NCBI GenBank assembly: GCA_947488325.1 | Contig: CANKYZ010000004.1 | Coordinates: forward strand, 62,001 to 126,000 | DNA: 64,000 bases | Direction of reading: 5' to 3' | DNA from: an uncultured Erythrobacter sp. | GTDB taxonomy: Bacteria; Pseudomonadota; Alphaproteobacteria; Sphingomonadales; Sphingomonadaceae | In this document: positions 35,986-44,534 of the stretch, piece after piece | Numbering within the stretch: the first letter of the stretch is position 1 | How the letters are laid out: each line of letters starts with the position of its first letter | Translations under genes and position numbers: made by a program | The notes under the pieces: model-generated | What the model was told of the DNA's origin: nothing | Seen by the model: only the letters and a program-made list of their open reading frames with translations | Database searches by the model: none

Positions 35986-36717
35986 ATGTTTCAGAATTCT
36001 CTCTTCCGGTCAAAAATACGCGCATTTGCGCTGTCTTGCGTGTGCGCGGCGATGGTTTCAGCTTGCAGCACCGCTCCGGCTGGCAGAACACCCATCTGGC
36101 TTGGCCAACTTTCCCCTGGTGCGCCAGTCATTGCATCGCAGCCACGCAGCTGGACAGCCCAAAAATTTGACAATCTGGTACGGCAAGAAGCAGATTTCAG
36201 CTGCGGTGCGGCGGTGCTCGCGACGATCTTTAACTATGCCTACGGGTACTCCACGACGGAGCGCCAAGTTCTGGTCAATATGCTCAAGATCGCGGACCCG
36301 GACATCGTTCGCCAGAGGGGTTTCTCACTGCTCGACATGAAGACCTATTCGATGTCGCTTGGCATGATGGCGGAAGGGTACAGGGTCGATTATGATCAGC
36401 TTGCACGCCTTGAATTCCCTGCAATCGTTCTGATCGATGTGCGCGGATACAAACATTTTGTCATCGCTCGCAAGGTGTTCGGGGGCAGGATCGCAATCGG
36501 CGATCCTGCCCTAGGCAACCGCACAATGACCCGTGATAAATTCGAAAGCGCATGGAACGGAATCGCTTTCGTGGTCATGGGCGAAGGCTACGACCCAGAC
36601 ACAGTTTTGGTCGATCCCCCGTCCCCCCTTTCGGCTCGACGCTTGCTGATGACGACGGCCAGCCTGCCCGCCACCGAGGCCGCAGAATACGGCTTTGCCC
36701 CCGGATATAGGTTTTGA
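35986..36717 (+). CDS. fapD: FapD-like C39 peptidase, predicted lipoprotein
   Basis: This 243-residue protein matches FapD, the C39-type cysteine peptidase of Fap amyloid operons. The candidate triad is Cys73 (ADFSCGAAVLAT), His157 (GYKHFVIA) and Asp173 (AIGDPALGNR); RQRGFSLLDMKTY is also typical of FapD. The N-terminus ends in a lipobox VSAC, with Cys27 as lipidation site, so it may be membrane-anchored. I chose ATG at 35986; a longer frame lacks a signal. It may process fibril subunits or the pore protein. Confidence 0.78.
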   Translation: MFQNSLFRSKIRAFALSCVCAAMVSACSTAPAGRTPIWLGQLSPGAPVIASQPRSWTAQKFDNLVRQEADFSCGAAVLATIFNYAYGYSTTERQVLVNMLKIADPDIVRQRGFSLLDMKTYSMSLGMMAEGYRVDYDQLARLEFPAIVLIDVRGYKHFVIARKVFGGRIAIGDPALGNRTMTRDKFESAWNGIAFVVMGEGYDPDTVLVDPPSPLSARRLLMTTASLPATEAAEYGFAPGYRF

Positions 36718-36734
36718 ATTCTTAGGAGGATAAG

Positions 36735-37586
36735 ATGCACACGCCACCAGCATTCCGAAAAGCACTGAAATCTAGTGTTACAGCAGCAGGGCTTTCGATC
36801 GTCACGCTCTATGCTGCGAGCGGAACACCGGCTTTTGCCAACGATCCATTCGTAGCGCTCGAAGCTCTTGGTCCTCCAATAGATGACAAAGAGCTGGGCG
36901 ACGTTCGCGGCAAGTTTATCCAACGCGGCGAAGTTTCGTTCTTTGGTATTTCGATGATAACCAGCTGGCAAGATGCAAGCGGTGTCACAACAACCGCACG
37001 CCTCATGTTCAACGTCAGCTTTCTGGATAATGGAAACGGCGAGGATCCTGCTCCACAACTGCTCGTCGGTTGGTCCCGTGAGGGCGATCCCGCGATGGAT
37101 GTGACAGACAGCCATGCGGGCTACACGCCGGTAATAACAGCGCAGCAAGTTCTTCCGGTTGGAGAGCTTGGCAACACACAGGGAGCAGCGCAGGCGAACA
37201 TTATCGCTGGCGCCGATAACTCCACCATCAATGGTTTGCAGATCGCGTTGGTCCCGACATCCGAACTCACCGAGTTTAAGTCTGACGGATTGACTTCGAT
37301 CACAGAAACCACTGGACGCGGATTTGCCGATGGCGATGCTCTGGAATTTCGCATTGGCGCCAATGAACTAGCTCTCGCGCTGACCGGCAACAATGGCAGT
37401 GACAGCACTTTGCAAAGCGTGGGCGGTGACCTTGGCAGAGTACTTCAGCAAACAACAATTAACAGCGACGGAAACCTGATCAGCAACTCCGCCGCTATCA
37501 TCATCGGGACGGATATTGGTTCGACCGACTTTAGCGCCGTACGCGCGACGGAGGCACTTTCGGTCATGCGCGGACACGGATTCTGA
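36735..37586 (+). CDS. fapE: FapE-like amyloid accessory protein
   Basis: This 283-residue secreted protein has a signal peptide to about residue 36. The segment ELGDVRGKFIQRGEVSFFGISMITSWQ resembles the conserved N-terminal part of FapE as I recall it. The C-terminal half, rich in Asn, Gly and Ser with LQQTTINSDGNLISNSA, has fibril-like composition. AGGAGGATAAG precedes the ATG. FapE is an extracellular minor component of Pseudomonas Fap fibrils. The order fapD-fapE supports the call. Confidence 0.6.
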   Translation: MHTPPAFRKALKSSVTAAGLSIVTLYAASGTPAFANDPFVALEALGPPIDDKELGDVRGKFIQRGEVSFFGISMITSWQDASGVTTTARLMFNVSFLDNGNGEDPAPQLLVGWSREGDPAMDVTDSHAGYTPVITAQQVLPVGELGNTQGAAQANIIAGADNSTINGLQIALVPTSELTEFKSDGLTSITETTGRGFADGDALEFRIGANELALALTGNNGSDSTLQSVGGDLGRVLQQTTINSDGNLISNSAAIIIGTDIGSTDFSAVRATEALSVMRGHGF

Positions 37587-37609
37587 AAGAGATTAAAGGT
37601 GGTAAGACC

Positions 37610-38203
37610 ATGAAAATTCTATCTTCTCTCGTAATTGCTGCCGTCCTCTTCGTCAGCCCGACTGTCGGACATGCGGAAAACTCCAGCGGACAGTTTGCAG
37701 TGGAGGGGCCAGGACGTCTGACCTGTGAGGCATTTACAGATGCCCGAACGGACAAAGGTTCAGCAGAATTCCAGCGATTAATCGGATTCATCGAAGGCTA
37801 TTTGAGCGCGGCCAACCGTTATGAACCGAACACATTCGACCTTTCTCCTTGGCACAATGCCGCTGCGTTTGATTTGATCCTCAACAAACACTGCACCGAA
37901 AATCCCGAAGATGTGATTGTCAGCGTGGCGCAAAAGATGGTCTCCGCTCTGCGGCCAGTGCGTGTCGCCAGCTATTCTCCGATGGTGGAGGTGGGCTCAG
38001 GAGAAAATCGCGCGATCTTGTACAGGACCATTCTTCGCCGGACCCAAGCTTCCTTGCGGTCGCGTGGCTTGTTCGCGGGTGAGGAAGACGGAAACTACTC
38101 ACCGCAGATGCGTGATGCTCTGTTGGCATTCCAAAGACAAGCTGATCTCTTTGAAACCGGTGTGCCTGATCCGGCCACGCTTTGGACGCTACTCAATCCG
38201 TAA
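37610..38203 (+). CDS. Secreted two-cysteine domain fused to peptidoglycan-binding domain
   Basis: This 197-residue protein has a signal peptide (to residue 22). A helical domain follows with Cys39 and Cys95, probably disulfide-bonded, and the signature IGFIEGYLSAANRYEP. The C-terminal region (about 145-197: LRSRGLFAGEEDGNYSPQMRDALLAFQRQ, then TGVPDPATLWTLL) matches PG_binding_1 domains. It lies between fapE and fapF in the same transcript. Inference: it anchors or aligns the FapF pore through the cell wall. I know no such member in the Pseudomonas operon. Confidence 0.6.
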   Translation: MKILSSLVIAAVLFVSPTVGHAENSSGQFAVEGPGRLTCEAFTDARTDKGSAEFQRLIGFIEGYLSAANRYEPNTFDLSPWHNAAAFDLILNKHCTENPEDVIVSVAQKMVSALRPVRVASYSPMVEVGSGENRAILYRTILRRTQASLRSRGLFAGEEDGNYSPQMRDALLAFQRQADLFETGVPDPATLWTLLNP

Positions 38204-38250
38204 TCGCGGGTGGGTTGAACTGGAGATCGTCAGGTAAGGGGACGAAAGTC

Positions 38251-39618
38251 ATGAGCCTTCTTAAGACAGCAAGCACCGCGTTGATTGCCGGTTCTACTAT
38301 GGCGCTGGCAATGCCGTATCACGCATCAGCTCAAAGCTTTGAGACTGAAATAGAAACTTTGCGCGCGCAGATCGCTGAGTTGGAAGAGCGCGAGGCGAGA
38401 GCAAATGCCCGTTTACGTGCACTTGAAGATCAACTCTTGCGCATCCAAGCAGAGCCGATTTCCCCCGACGAAGCGCTCACAATACGAGGCCGTGCGGTGC
38501 CCGCACAGACCCGTCCGAGGACGCTAGACCTATCGCTTGACGCCTTTCGCGGTTCTTACCCGGTCATGGACCGAGAGGACTCGGTAAGATTTGTACAGAT
38601 ACAACAGGCTGAGGATGCTGCGGGAAGAAGCGATCAGGACGATGAGAGTGTGCAAAGAGCCCCAGACACCTCCGCAGCGGTTGAAGATATCGTGCAAGAG
38701 CAACAGGGTTTGCAACGGAGCCGTTGGGGAGCTGATTTATCGGTTGGTTACTCGCGCTTCAGCGATGCACGGATCAATCTAGACGGCTTCCTGGCGCTTG
38801 ATGCAATCTTTCTGGGAACGATCAGCATAGATGAGGTTGATGCAGACATCTTCACCAGTGAGGCGACGCTGCGATATGGTGTCAGCGATGATCTGTTCTT
38901 GGATGCCAGCGTTCCCTTTCTATACCGCACATCCACCTTCCGCAGCGGAGGTGCAGGAGGCGCAGCGAACGAACTGGTAGAAACCAGTGTCCATGACGGC
39001 GGCCTTGGTGACATCAGCCTGGGTGCGAGTTATCAATTGCTAACGGAGACGATCAGGCGTCCGAATCTGGTATTGAGCGGTCGAGCGAAACTCCCCACCG
39101 GCCAAGAGCCTTTTGGTATTGATTTTGTCGAAGTTGTTGGCAGCGAAGGAAATCTGCAGGTTCCCAATGAACTGGCGACTGGCAGCGGGGTATATGGAGC
39201 ATCAATTGGGCTCTCGGCGCTCAAATCGCTAGATCCATTGGTGGTATTTGGCAGTCTCAACTATTTTCGTAACTTCGAACGTAATTTTGGCGATATCGAC
39301 GAGAATCCCGGACCTCAACCTGGCCGAGTGGATGTGGGTGATGCAGTCCAATTCGGCGCCGGCCTAGCCTTTGCGCTCAATGATCGATCAAGCATTTCGA
39401 TGTCCTACTCCCAGCGGGTTGTCGAGCGCTCCCGTGTGCGGCTTGATGGTCAAGAGTGGCAGCGGATCGTTGGTAGCCAAGCCAATGTCGCATTGGTTAA
39501 TCTGGGGGCGACATTCTCATTAGGGGATCAGTTATCGCTTGTTTCAACGGTTGGTATTGGCTTGACCGATGACAGCCCCGACATGGTTGTTGGAATTCGA
39601 CTGCCATACCGGTTTTAG
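38251..39618 (+). CDS. fapF: FapF-like outer membrane amyloid secretion pore
   Basis: This 455-residue protein has a signal peptide (to about residue 28), a periplasmic coiled coil (FETEIETLRAQIAELEEREARANARLRALEDQLLRIQ, about 30-68), a linker, and a beta-barrel from about residue 155. It ends in the outer-membrane sorting signature with terminal phenylalanine (IRLPYRF). This architecture is that of FapF, a trimeric barrel whose coiled coil gates export of Fap subunits. ATG at 38251 has AAGGGGA upstream. It is the last gene of the operon. Confidence 0.75.
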   Translation: MSLLKTASTALIAGSTMALAMPYHASAQSFETEIETLRAQIAELEEREARANARLRALEDQLLRIQAEPISPDEALTIRGRAVPAQTRPRTLDLSLDAFRGSYPVMDREDSVRFVQIQQAEDAAGRSDQDDESVQRAPDTSAAVEDIVQEQQGLQRSRWGADLSVGYSRFSDARINLDGFLALDAIFLGTISIDEVDADIFTSEATLRYGVSDDLFLDASVPFLYRTSTFRSGGAGGAANELVETSVHDGGLGDISLGASYQLLTETIRRPNLVLSGRAKLPTGQEPFGIDFVEVVGSEGNLQVPNELATGSGVYGASIGLSALKSLDPLVVFGSLNYFRNFERNFGDIDENPGPQPGRVDVGDAVQFGAGLAFALNDRSSISMSYSQRVVERSRVRLDGQEWQRIVGSQANVALVNLGATFSLGDQLSLVSTVGIGLTDDSPDMVVGIRLPYRF

Positions 39619-39641
39619 AGTGATGGGACTTCACCCAATCT

Positions 39642-40073
39642 TCAAGGTTCGAGATAGATATGCTTGGATGGCTCCATCAGCTTTCGTTTGGTGAATGCTA
39701 GAGGGACGGCTTTCATCTCTTCGCTATCGATCCGGCTCCAGACAACGTGGCAGTGCCTGCGGTCGCCTTTTTCGTGAAAGACTATGGCGCGCGGTTGGCC
39801 CTCAAGGCCCAGCCTTTCTTCAGCGCCCTTTATCGCTTCTAAGAAGGTTTCCGTTTCCACTTTCTGCGAAGCTGGCGGGTTTATGCTAAGTGAGAAGAGA
39901 TATTTCTGGCATCGCGTCCCGCGTGCCGTCGCCTCTGCCTCTTTGAAGGCCGAAGACAGATCATCGCCTGCGAACCCAGAGACTTCTTGCCCAGTGACGT
40001 GTTCATTATCAGGACTCATCAGATGATGAGCCAGATTGTGTCCATTGGCGCGCGAGTTTCCAACGAAGATCAT
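39642..40073 (-). pseudogene. Truncated MobA/VirD2-type relaxase
   Basis: The 143-residue frame carries the relaxase core: GNSRANGHNLAHHLM, YLFSLSINPP, and the metal-binding motif GDRRHCHVVWSRID. It stops right after KHIYLEP, where full-length relaxases continue past an LEHGW-type sequence, so the C-terminal part has been lost by frameshift or deletion. It follows mobC by 11 bases. It is a remnant of a mobilisable plasmid or integrative element. Confidence 0.7.
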
Positions 40074-40084
40074 GGCCGCACATC

Positions 40085-40492
40085 CTACAAGCCGAGCGCT
40101 TCAATCAGAGATGAACGAATAAAGGCAATGTCATCGGCAGCATCTCCAATTGCAGCCTCGGTGTCGTGAGGAAGCCCCAATGTCCCACTATTAACCGCAC
40201 GGGCCAGTTGATTGAGGTTGTTTGAAAGCTGTGAATGTCCAAGAGCGCCCAGAACACGCCCCAATGCCTCGAAGTCTTTGATAGGACGCTTGCCTTTCGC
40301 GCGATGTGCAGGCGCTTCATCACCAATGCAGCGCGAACGTACATAGGCGCTAAGCGTGAGATCACCCGCTTTGCGTTCAAGTTCAGCGCGTTCGTATTCG
40401 ATAAAGCGAACAGAGACTGGCCTGCCGTAGTAAGGCGCTTTCTGCTTGCCTTCAGCAGCTTCATTAAAGGGAGTGCCCGCCGAGCCTGTCAT
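40085..40492 (-). CDS. mobC: MobC-like plasmid mobilisation protein
   Basis: This 135-residue protein resembles MobC relaxosome accessory proteins: VSVRFIEYERAELERKAGDLTLSAYVRSRC, then LGALGHSQLSNNLNQLARAVNSGTL. It would bind the origin of transfer beside the relaxase. No intact transfer genes are near, so it is likely a relic together with the truncated relaxase. Confidence 0.72.
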   Translation of the reverse strand: MTGSAGTPFNEAAEGKQKAPYYGRPVSVRFIEYERAELERKAGDLTLSAYVRSRCIGDEAPAHRAKGKRPIKDFEALGRVLGALGHSQLSNNLNQLARAVNSGTLGLPHDTEAAIGDAADDIAFIRSSLIEALGL

Positions 40493-40665
40493 GGCTTGGG
40501 CCCAGGGTTTCCCTTCGGTTCAGAGGATTTGAGATGGTCATTCCACTCAGCCAGAGTGTCAAATAGCGCGTTCGAAGTTTCTCCTTCTAGGTGTACCATT
40601 ATTCCATATTTCAACGCGCTTAAGCTCGAATTGACCCGCGCTCTCTCGCTGCTACGGTCGCAGGT

Positions 40666-42399
40666 GTGAGTGATATAGGGCTGATCTTTACCGGCGTAAG
40701 CTGTGTGTTTTTCATGGCGTTGGTTGGCTGGGTCAGCTGGCTGAAAACGCGCGGAACTGCGGATACAAAGGAAGGTTATTTCCTTGCTGGCCGGGGGCTT
40801 GGGGCGACGTTTATTGCAGGGTCGCTTTTGCTCACCAATCTATCCGCCGAACAGCTGATAGGGCTCAACGGTTCGGCCTATGGTTATAATATGTCGAGCA
40901 TGGGCTGGGAGGTAACTGCGGCGGTTGCGACTATCGCAATGGCGCTGATTTTCTTGCCCAAATATCTAGCGGGCGCCTTCACAACATTGCCGCAATTTCT
41001 GAACGATCGGTTTGATCCGGCTGTGCGGCGTATGTCGGTTATGCTGTTCATGCTGGGCTATGGCCTCGTGACGATCCCTAGCGTGCTTTATTTTGGATCG
41101 CTTGCAGTCATTGCTTTCTTTGATGTGCCAGGTTTGACAGGTTTGGGTGATTTTGAAGCATTGGTGATGATGGTGGTCCTGATCGGCACCACAGGTGCGA
41201 TTTACGCTGTGTTTGGCGGTTTGCGAGCGGTTGCAATCTCAGATACTCTCAACGGTGTTGGTTTGCTGATCATTGGAATCTTAGTCCCGGTCTTCGGTCT
41301 AATAGCACTGGGCGATGGTGATTTCAGCGCGGGTTTTGCGACATTGGGCAGCGAGCATCCGGAAAAGCTCAACGCGATTGGCGCATCGGATGACCCGACG
41401 CCATTCGGGACAATCTTCACCGGGATGATTTTTGCCAACCTGTTTTACTGGTGCACCAATCAATATGTGATCCAGCGGACACTGGGAGCAAAGAGCCTCG
41501 CTGAGGGACAAAAGGGCGTTCTTTTTTCCGGATTCTTCAAAATTCTCGTGCCCTTTATGATGATGATCCCCGGCGTGATTGCGTTTCATCTTTATGGGCC
41601 GGAATTGGGGAACATTGATGAAGCCTATCCACGCCTGATCCGTGATGTACTGCCAGCCTATCTGTCGGGATTCTTCCTTGCAGTGCTGCTTGGTGCTGTG
41701 TTTAGTTCGTTCAATTCACTGCTGAACAGCGCCGCGACTTTGTTCAGCCTCGACGTCTATGCTCCTGCAAGAGAAAGCACGCGCGGAGACAAAGCTAGCG
41801 ATGCGGAGCTGGTCCGGGTGGCAAAGATTGCCAGCCTTGTGATTGCACTGTTTTCATTCGCGATTGCACCGCTTCTCGCCTTTGCGCCTGATGGGGTGTT
41901 TCAGGTGATCCGTATCTTCACCGGCTTTTACAATATCCCAACGATCGTGATCGTGATGGTCGGCCTGTTTACCGTGCGCGTGCCAGCATTGGGCGCGAAG
42001 ATTGTGGTGGTATTCCATGTGATCACTTACGGCCTGCTTCGCTCCGTTTTCGACGATGTCGTCACGCTGCATTTCATCCATATCTATGCCATCCTGTTTG
42101 TAATCGAGGTGATGATCATGCTGATCTGCGGCTGGCTGCGACCTCGAGAGCAGGCATGGAGGTTCACCCGCGATGAAAAGGTCGACTTGACGCCGTGGCC
42201 GTTTGCGAAGCCATTGGCGGTCACTTTGTTTTCATGCGTGGTGGCAACCTACCTGTTGTTCTCACCCATTGGTGTGGCTTCGGCGGACGGACCGGGCGCG
42301 CTATTCGCCACGCTGATTGGCGCGCTGTTCATCGGCAATCTGGCGTTATGGGCTGTTAATTTACGACGGAGCGAGGCTGGAGCAAGCTTGGCGACATGA
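40666..42399 (+). CDS. Sodium:solute symporter family transporter
   Basis: This is a 577-residue membrane transporter of the SSS family with about 13-14 helices. Family-typical segments are EGYFLAGRGLGATFIAGSLLLTNLSAEQLIGLNGSAYG near the N-terminus and FGGLRAVAISDTLNGVGLL in the middle. It resembles the sugar-transporting (vSGLT/YidK-like) branch. GTG start. With the beta-galactosidase and sugar oxidoreductases nearby, a sugar substrate is plausible but not proven. Confidence 0.85.
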   Translation: MSDIGLIFTGVSCVFFMALVGWVSWLKTRGTADTKEGYFLAGRGLGATFIAGSLLLTNLSAEQLIGLNGSAYGYNMSSMGWEVTAAVATIAMALIFLPKYLAGAFTTLPQFLNDRFDPAVRRMSVMLFMLGYGLVTIPSVLYFGSLAVIAFFDVPGLTGLGDFEALVMMVVLIGTTGAIYAVFGGLRAVAISDTLNGVGLLIIGILVPVFGLIALGDGDFSAGFATLGSEHPEKLNAIGASDDPTPFGTIFTGMIFANLFYWCTNQYVIQRTLGAKSLAEGQKGVLFSGFFKILVPFMMMIPGVIAFHLYGPELGNIDEAYPRLIRDVLPAYLSGFFLAVLLGAVFSSFNSLLNSAATLFSLDVYAPARESTRGDKASDAELVRVAKIASLVIALFSFAIAPLLAFAPDGVFQVIRIFTGFYNIPTIVIVMVGLFTVRVPALGAKIVVVFHVITYGLLRSVFDDVVTLHFIHIYAILFVIEVMIMLICGWLRPREQAWRFTRDEKVDLTPWPFAKPLAVTLFSCVVATYLLFSPIGVASADGPGALFATLIGALFIGNLALWAVNLRRSEAGASLAT

Positions 42400-42481
42400 G
42401 CGGCTCGTTTGGTGGATTGTCAGAGAACGAGGGAGGCGTACAATTCTAATCGGGGGCAGTTCTCTATTTAGGAGATCGCCA

Positions 42482-42619
42482 ATGGCAACTGCCGAGAAAC
42501 GTCCATACGCTAAACCGACGCTGATCATTCATGGTTCAGTTCGAAATCTCACAGGCGGGAGCGGTAGAGTGGGGCGTGATGGCGCCATCGGATTCCGAAA
42601 CACGCCGGGAGGCCGTTGA
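42482..42619 (+). CDS. Orphan lasso-peptide-like precursor
   Basis: This 45-residue peptide has AGGAG seven bases before its ATG. The leader reads YAKPTLIIHGSVRNLTG, fitting the lasso leader pattern YxxPxLxxxGxxxxxT with threonine at position -2. The predicted core begins at Gly26 (GSGRVGRD), placing Asp33 at core position 8, suited to an isopeptide ring, and ends TPGGR, 20 residues in all. No lasso cyclase, RRE protein, leader peptidase or exporter lies in this window. It may be served in trans or be a non-lasso relative. Confidence 0.6.
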   Translation: MATAEKRPYAKPTLIIHGSVRNLTGGSGRVGRDGAIGFRNTPGGR

Positions 42620-42633
42620 GAAAGATTGCCGAC

Positions 42634-43566
42634 TTACGCTACCAAACTCGCCAGAACCCGGCGTTTGCCCTCAAACGGACGCCGTCCATGCATCACTGCA
42701 AAATTGTCGATCAGTGCGACGTCGCCCGCTTGCCAGTTCAGATCGTAGGTTAGCTCATCCGCTATCGCGATGGCGGCCGCCATATTCCCGCTGGTGATCG
42801 CTGAGCCATCGCCAAAGGTGATCGCTCTGTTGGGATCGTTGCGGCTGTCGGCCCATCCGCGAAATGCCGCGATCAATTGGTTGAAGAAACTGCGGCGGCC
42901 ATCGGGAAGGGCGCGCACTGCATCAAGCGTCGGGGTGGTTGCCCGGAGAGAGTCGTCCTCGCGCCATTCCCAGCTATAGCCAAGCTCAGCCAACCGCGCT
43001 TCTGCACCTTCGCGATTATCGACGCTCAAAGTGCTGCGCCAGCTACGTCCTTGGCCGGACCCCGCATCATCGCTGCCCGGCATGACATTGGCGTAGCGTA
43101 CACCTTCAGCTTCGACCCGAGCGACAAAATCGGGAGCATCCGCCGCGAGCCGATCCAGCACCCAATCCGAACGACATAGAGGCGTCGCACCGCCTGTGTC
43201 GGCTGCGATCTCACAATAGAAGAACAATTTTGCGGGATATAGCGGCGTCTGCGCCATTTCGTGATGAAGGAATATCTCAGTCGTCGGTGGCGCTTCGTTG
43301 GCCGTAAAGACCCGCGGTGTCACATTGGTGCGCACCGCGTTTGACAGCGAATCCTCATAGGTAAAGCCGGGATCGCCGTAAGCTTCGATCGCTGCGTCAA
43401 AGGCCACTGGATCAGGCACATCAAACCCGCGAAACAACAGCGCGCCCGCGTCTGCCAAACCGGCATCGACCGCCCCTTTATTCGCACCAAGGAACGCGGC
43501 TAGACGGCCATTGCCCGTTATGATTCGGGGAAATTCGCTGCTGTTTGTGTTGTTGATTTCAGTCAT
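42634..43566 (-). CDS. TauD/TfdA-like Fe(II)/2-oxoglutarate dioxygenase
   Basis: This 310-residue protein has an iron-binding motif of HxE type (FLHHEMAQTP) and a distal histidine in NFAVMHGRRPFEGKRRVLASL. The HxE variant resembles the SyrP-like branch that hydroxylates amino-acid residues. ATG at 43566 overlaps the aldo/keto reductase stop (ATGA), so it belongs to the minus-strand operon. It converges on the lasso-like peptide gene with 14 bases between. Substrate unknown. Confidence 0.75.
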   Translation of the reverse strand: MTEINNTNSSEFPRIITGNGRLAAFLGANKGAVDAGLADAGALLFRGFDVPDPVAFDAAIEAYGDPGFTYEDSLSNAVRTNVTPRVFTANEAPPTTEIFLHHEMAQTPLYPAKLFFYCEIAADTGGATPLCRSDWVLDRLAADAPDFVARVEAEGVRYANVMPGSDDAGSGQGRSWRSTLSVDNREGAEARLAELGYSWEWREDDSLRATTPTLDAVRALPDGRRSFFNQLIAAFRGWADSRNDPNRAITFGDGSAITSGNMAAAIAIADELTYDLNWQAGDVALIDNFAVMHGRRPFEGKRRVLASLVA

Positions 43567-44530
43567 AGATCGGGTGAAATGTGTTGAAGGCAGCTTCGGC
43601 AAAAACACCGGGATCGTTGAAACGACGGTCTTGATTGAGCGCGCTGATGGCCGCCATTTCAACATTGCTCAGCGCAAAATCACCGGTTTCGAGGTTTTCG
43701 CGCATCCGTTCAGGCTTAATTGTCTTTGGGATGATCGCGGTGCCGCGTTGGATGCCCCAGCGCAGCAAGACCTGTGCGGGCGTCTTACTATGCGCTTGTG
43801 CTGCTACCATTACGGGCGCTGCGCCCAGCAGGCTTTCACCCGCTTCCGCCATGTTCAATTCGAAATAGCTTTGCGCGCCCAGCGGCGAAAATGCCGTCAC
43901 GTCGATCCCATAATCGTATGCTAGTCGGATCAGCTTTTCCTGCGTCAGATAGGGGTGGGATTCGATCTGGAGCATTGACGGCTTTATCCGCGCATAGGTC
44001 ATCAGATCATGGATTAGTGCCGAATTGTAGTTGCACACGCCAATGCGTTTCACGAGACCCTTATCGACCAAAGCCTCCATCGCTTTCCACGTTTCATGTA
44101 AGGGCACAGCCGCGCGTTGCATAACGGGTTCAGCGGCGTCAGGATTGCGGAGCCATTCGGGCGGGTAACGCTCTGCGATCGGTACGTATTCCAGCGCGAT
44201 TGGGAAGTGCATCAGATAGAGGTCGAGGCAATCGAGTTGAAGGTCGGTCAGCGATTTGCGGCACGCTTCCTCGACATGTTCGGGCGCGTGGAAGGTGTTC
44301 CACAGTTTGGACGTGATCCAAAGATCGTCGCGCGTCACCAAACCTTCTGCCAAGGCTTGAGCCAAACCTTCGCCAGTTTCCGCTTCATTGGCGTAATCGG
44401 CGGCGCTGTCAAAATGGCGATAGCCCGCGTTAACAGCTTCAACGACGCTCGCGGCGGTATCGTCGCGCGGTATCTTCCAAAGGCCGAAGCCAGTGCGGGG
44501 TATGCCAGTTCGAGGGTCGGTTGTTTGCAT
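43559..44530 (-). CDS. Aldo/keto reductase, xylose-reductase-like
   Basis: This 323-residue NAD(P)H oxidoreductase has catalytic residues in FDSAADYANE (Tyr), WITSKLWNTFH (Lys) and LYLMHFPIALEYVP (His). The cofactor motif is AIIPKTIKPERMRENL. The HFPIA...ERYPPEW segment resembles D-xylose reductases. I chose ATG at 44530, just after the Gfo/Idh/MocA stop; GTG at 44548 is possible. Confidence 0.85.
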   Translation of the reverse strand: MQTTDPRTGIPRTGFGLWKIPRDDTAASVVEAVNAGYRHFDSAADYANEAETGEGLAQALAEGLVTRDDLWITSKLWNTFHAPEHVEEACRKSLTDLQLDCLDLYLMHFPIALEYVPIAERYPPEWLRNPDAAEPVMQRAAVPLHETWKAMEALVDKGLVKRIGVCNYNSALIHDLMTYARIKPSMLQIESHPYLTQEKLIRLAYDYGIDVTAFSPLGAQSYFELNMAEAGESLLGAAPVMVAAQAHSKTPAQVLLRWGIQRGTAIIPKTIKPERMRENLETGDFALSNVEMAAISALNQDRRFNDPGVFAEAAFNTFHPIYD

Positions 44531-44534
44531 GTGT

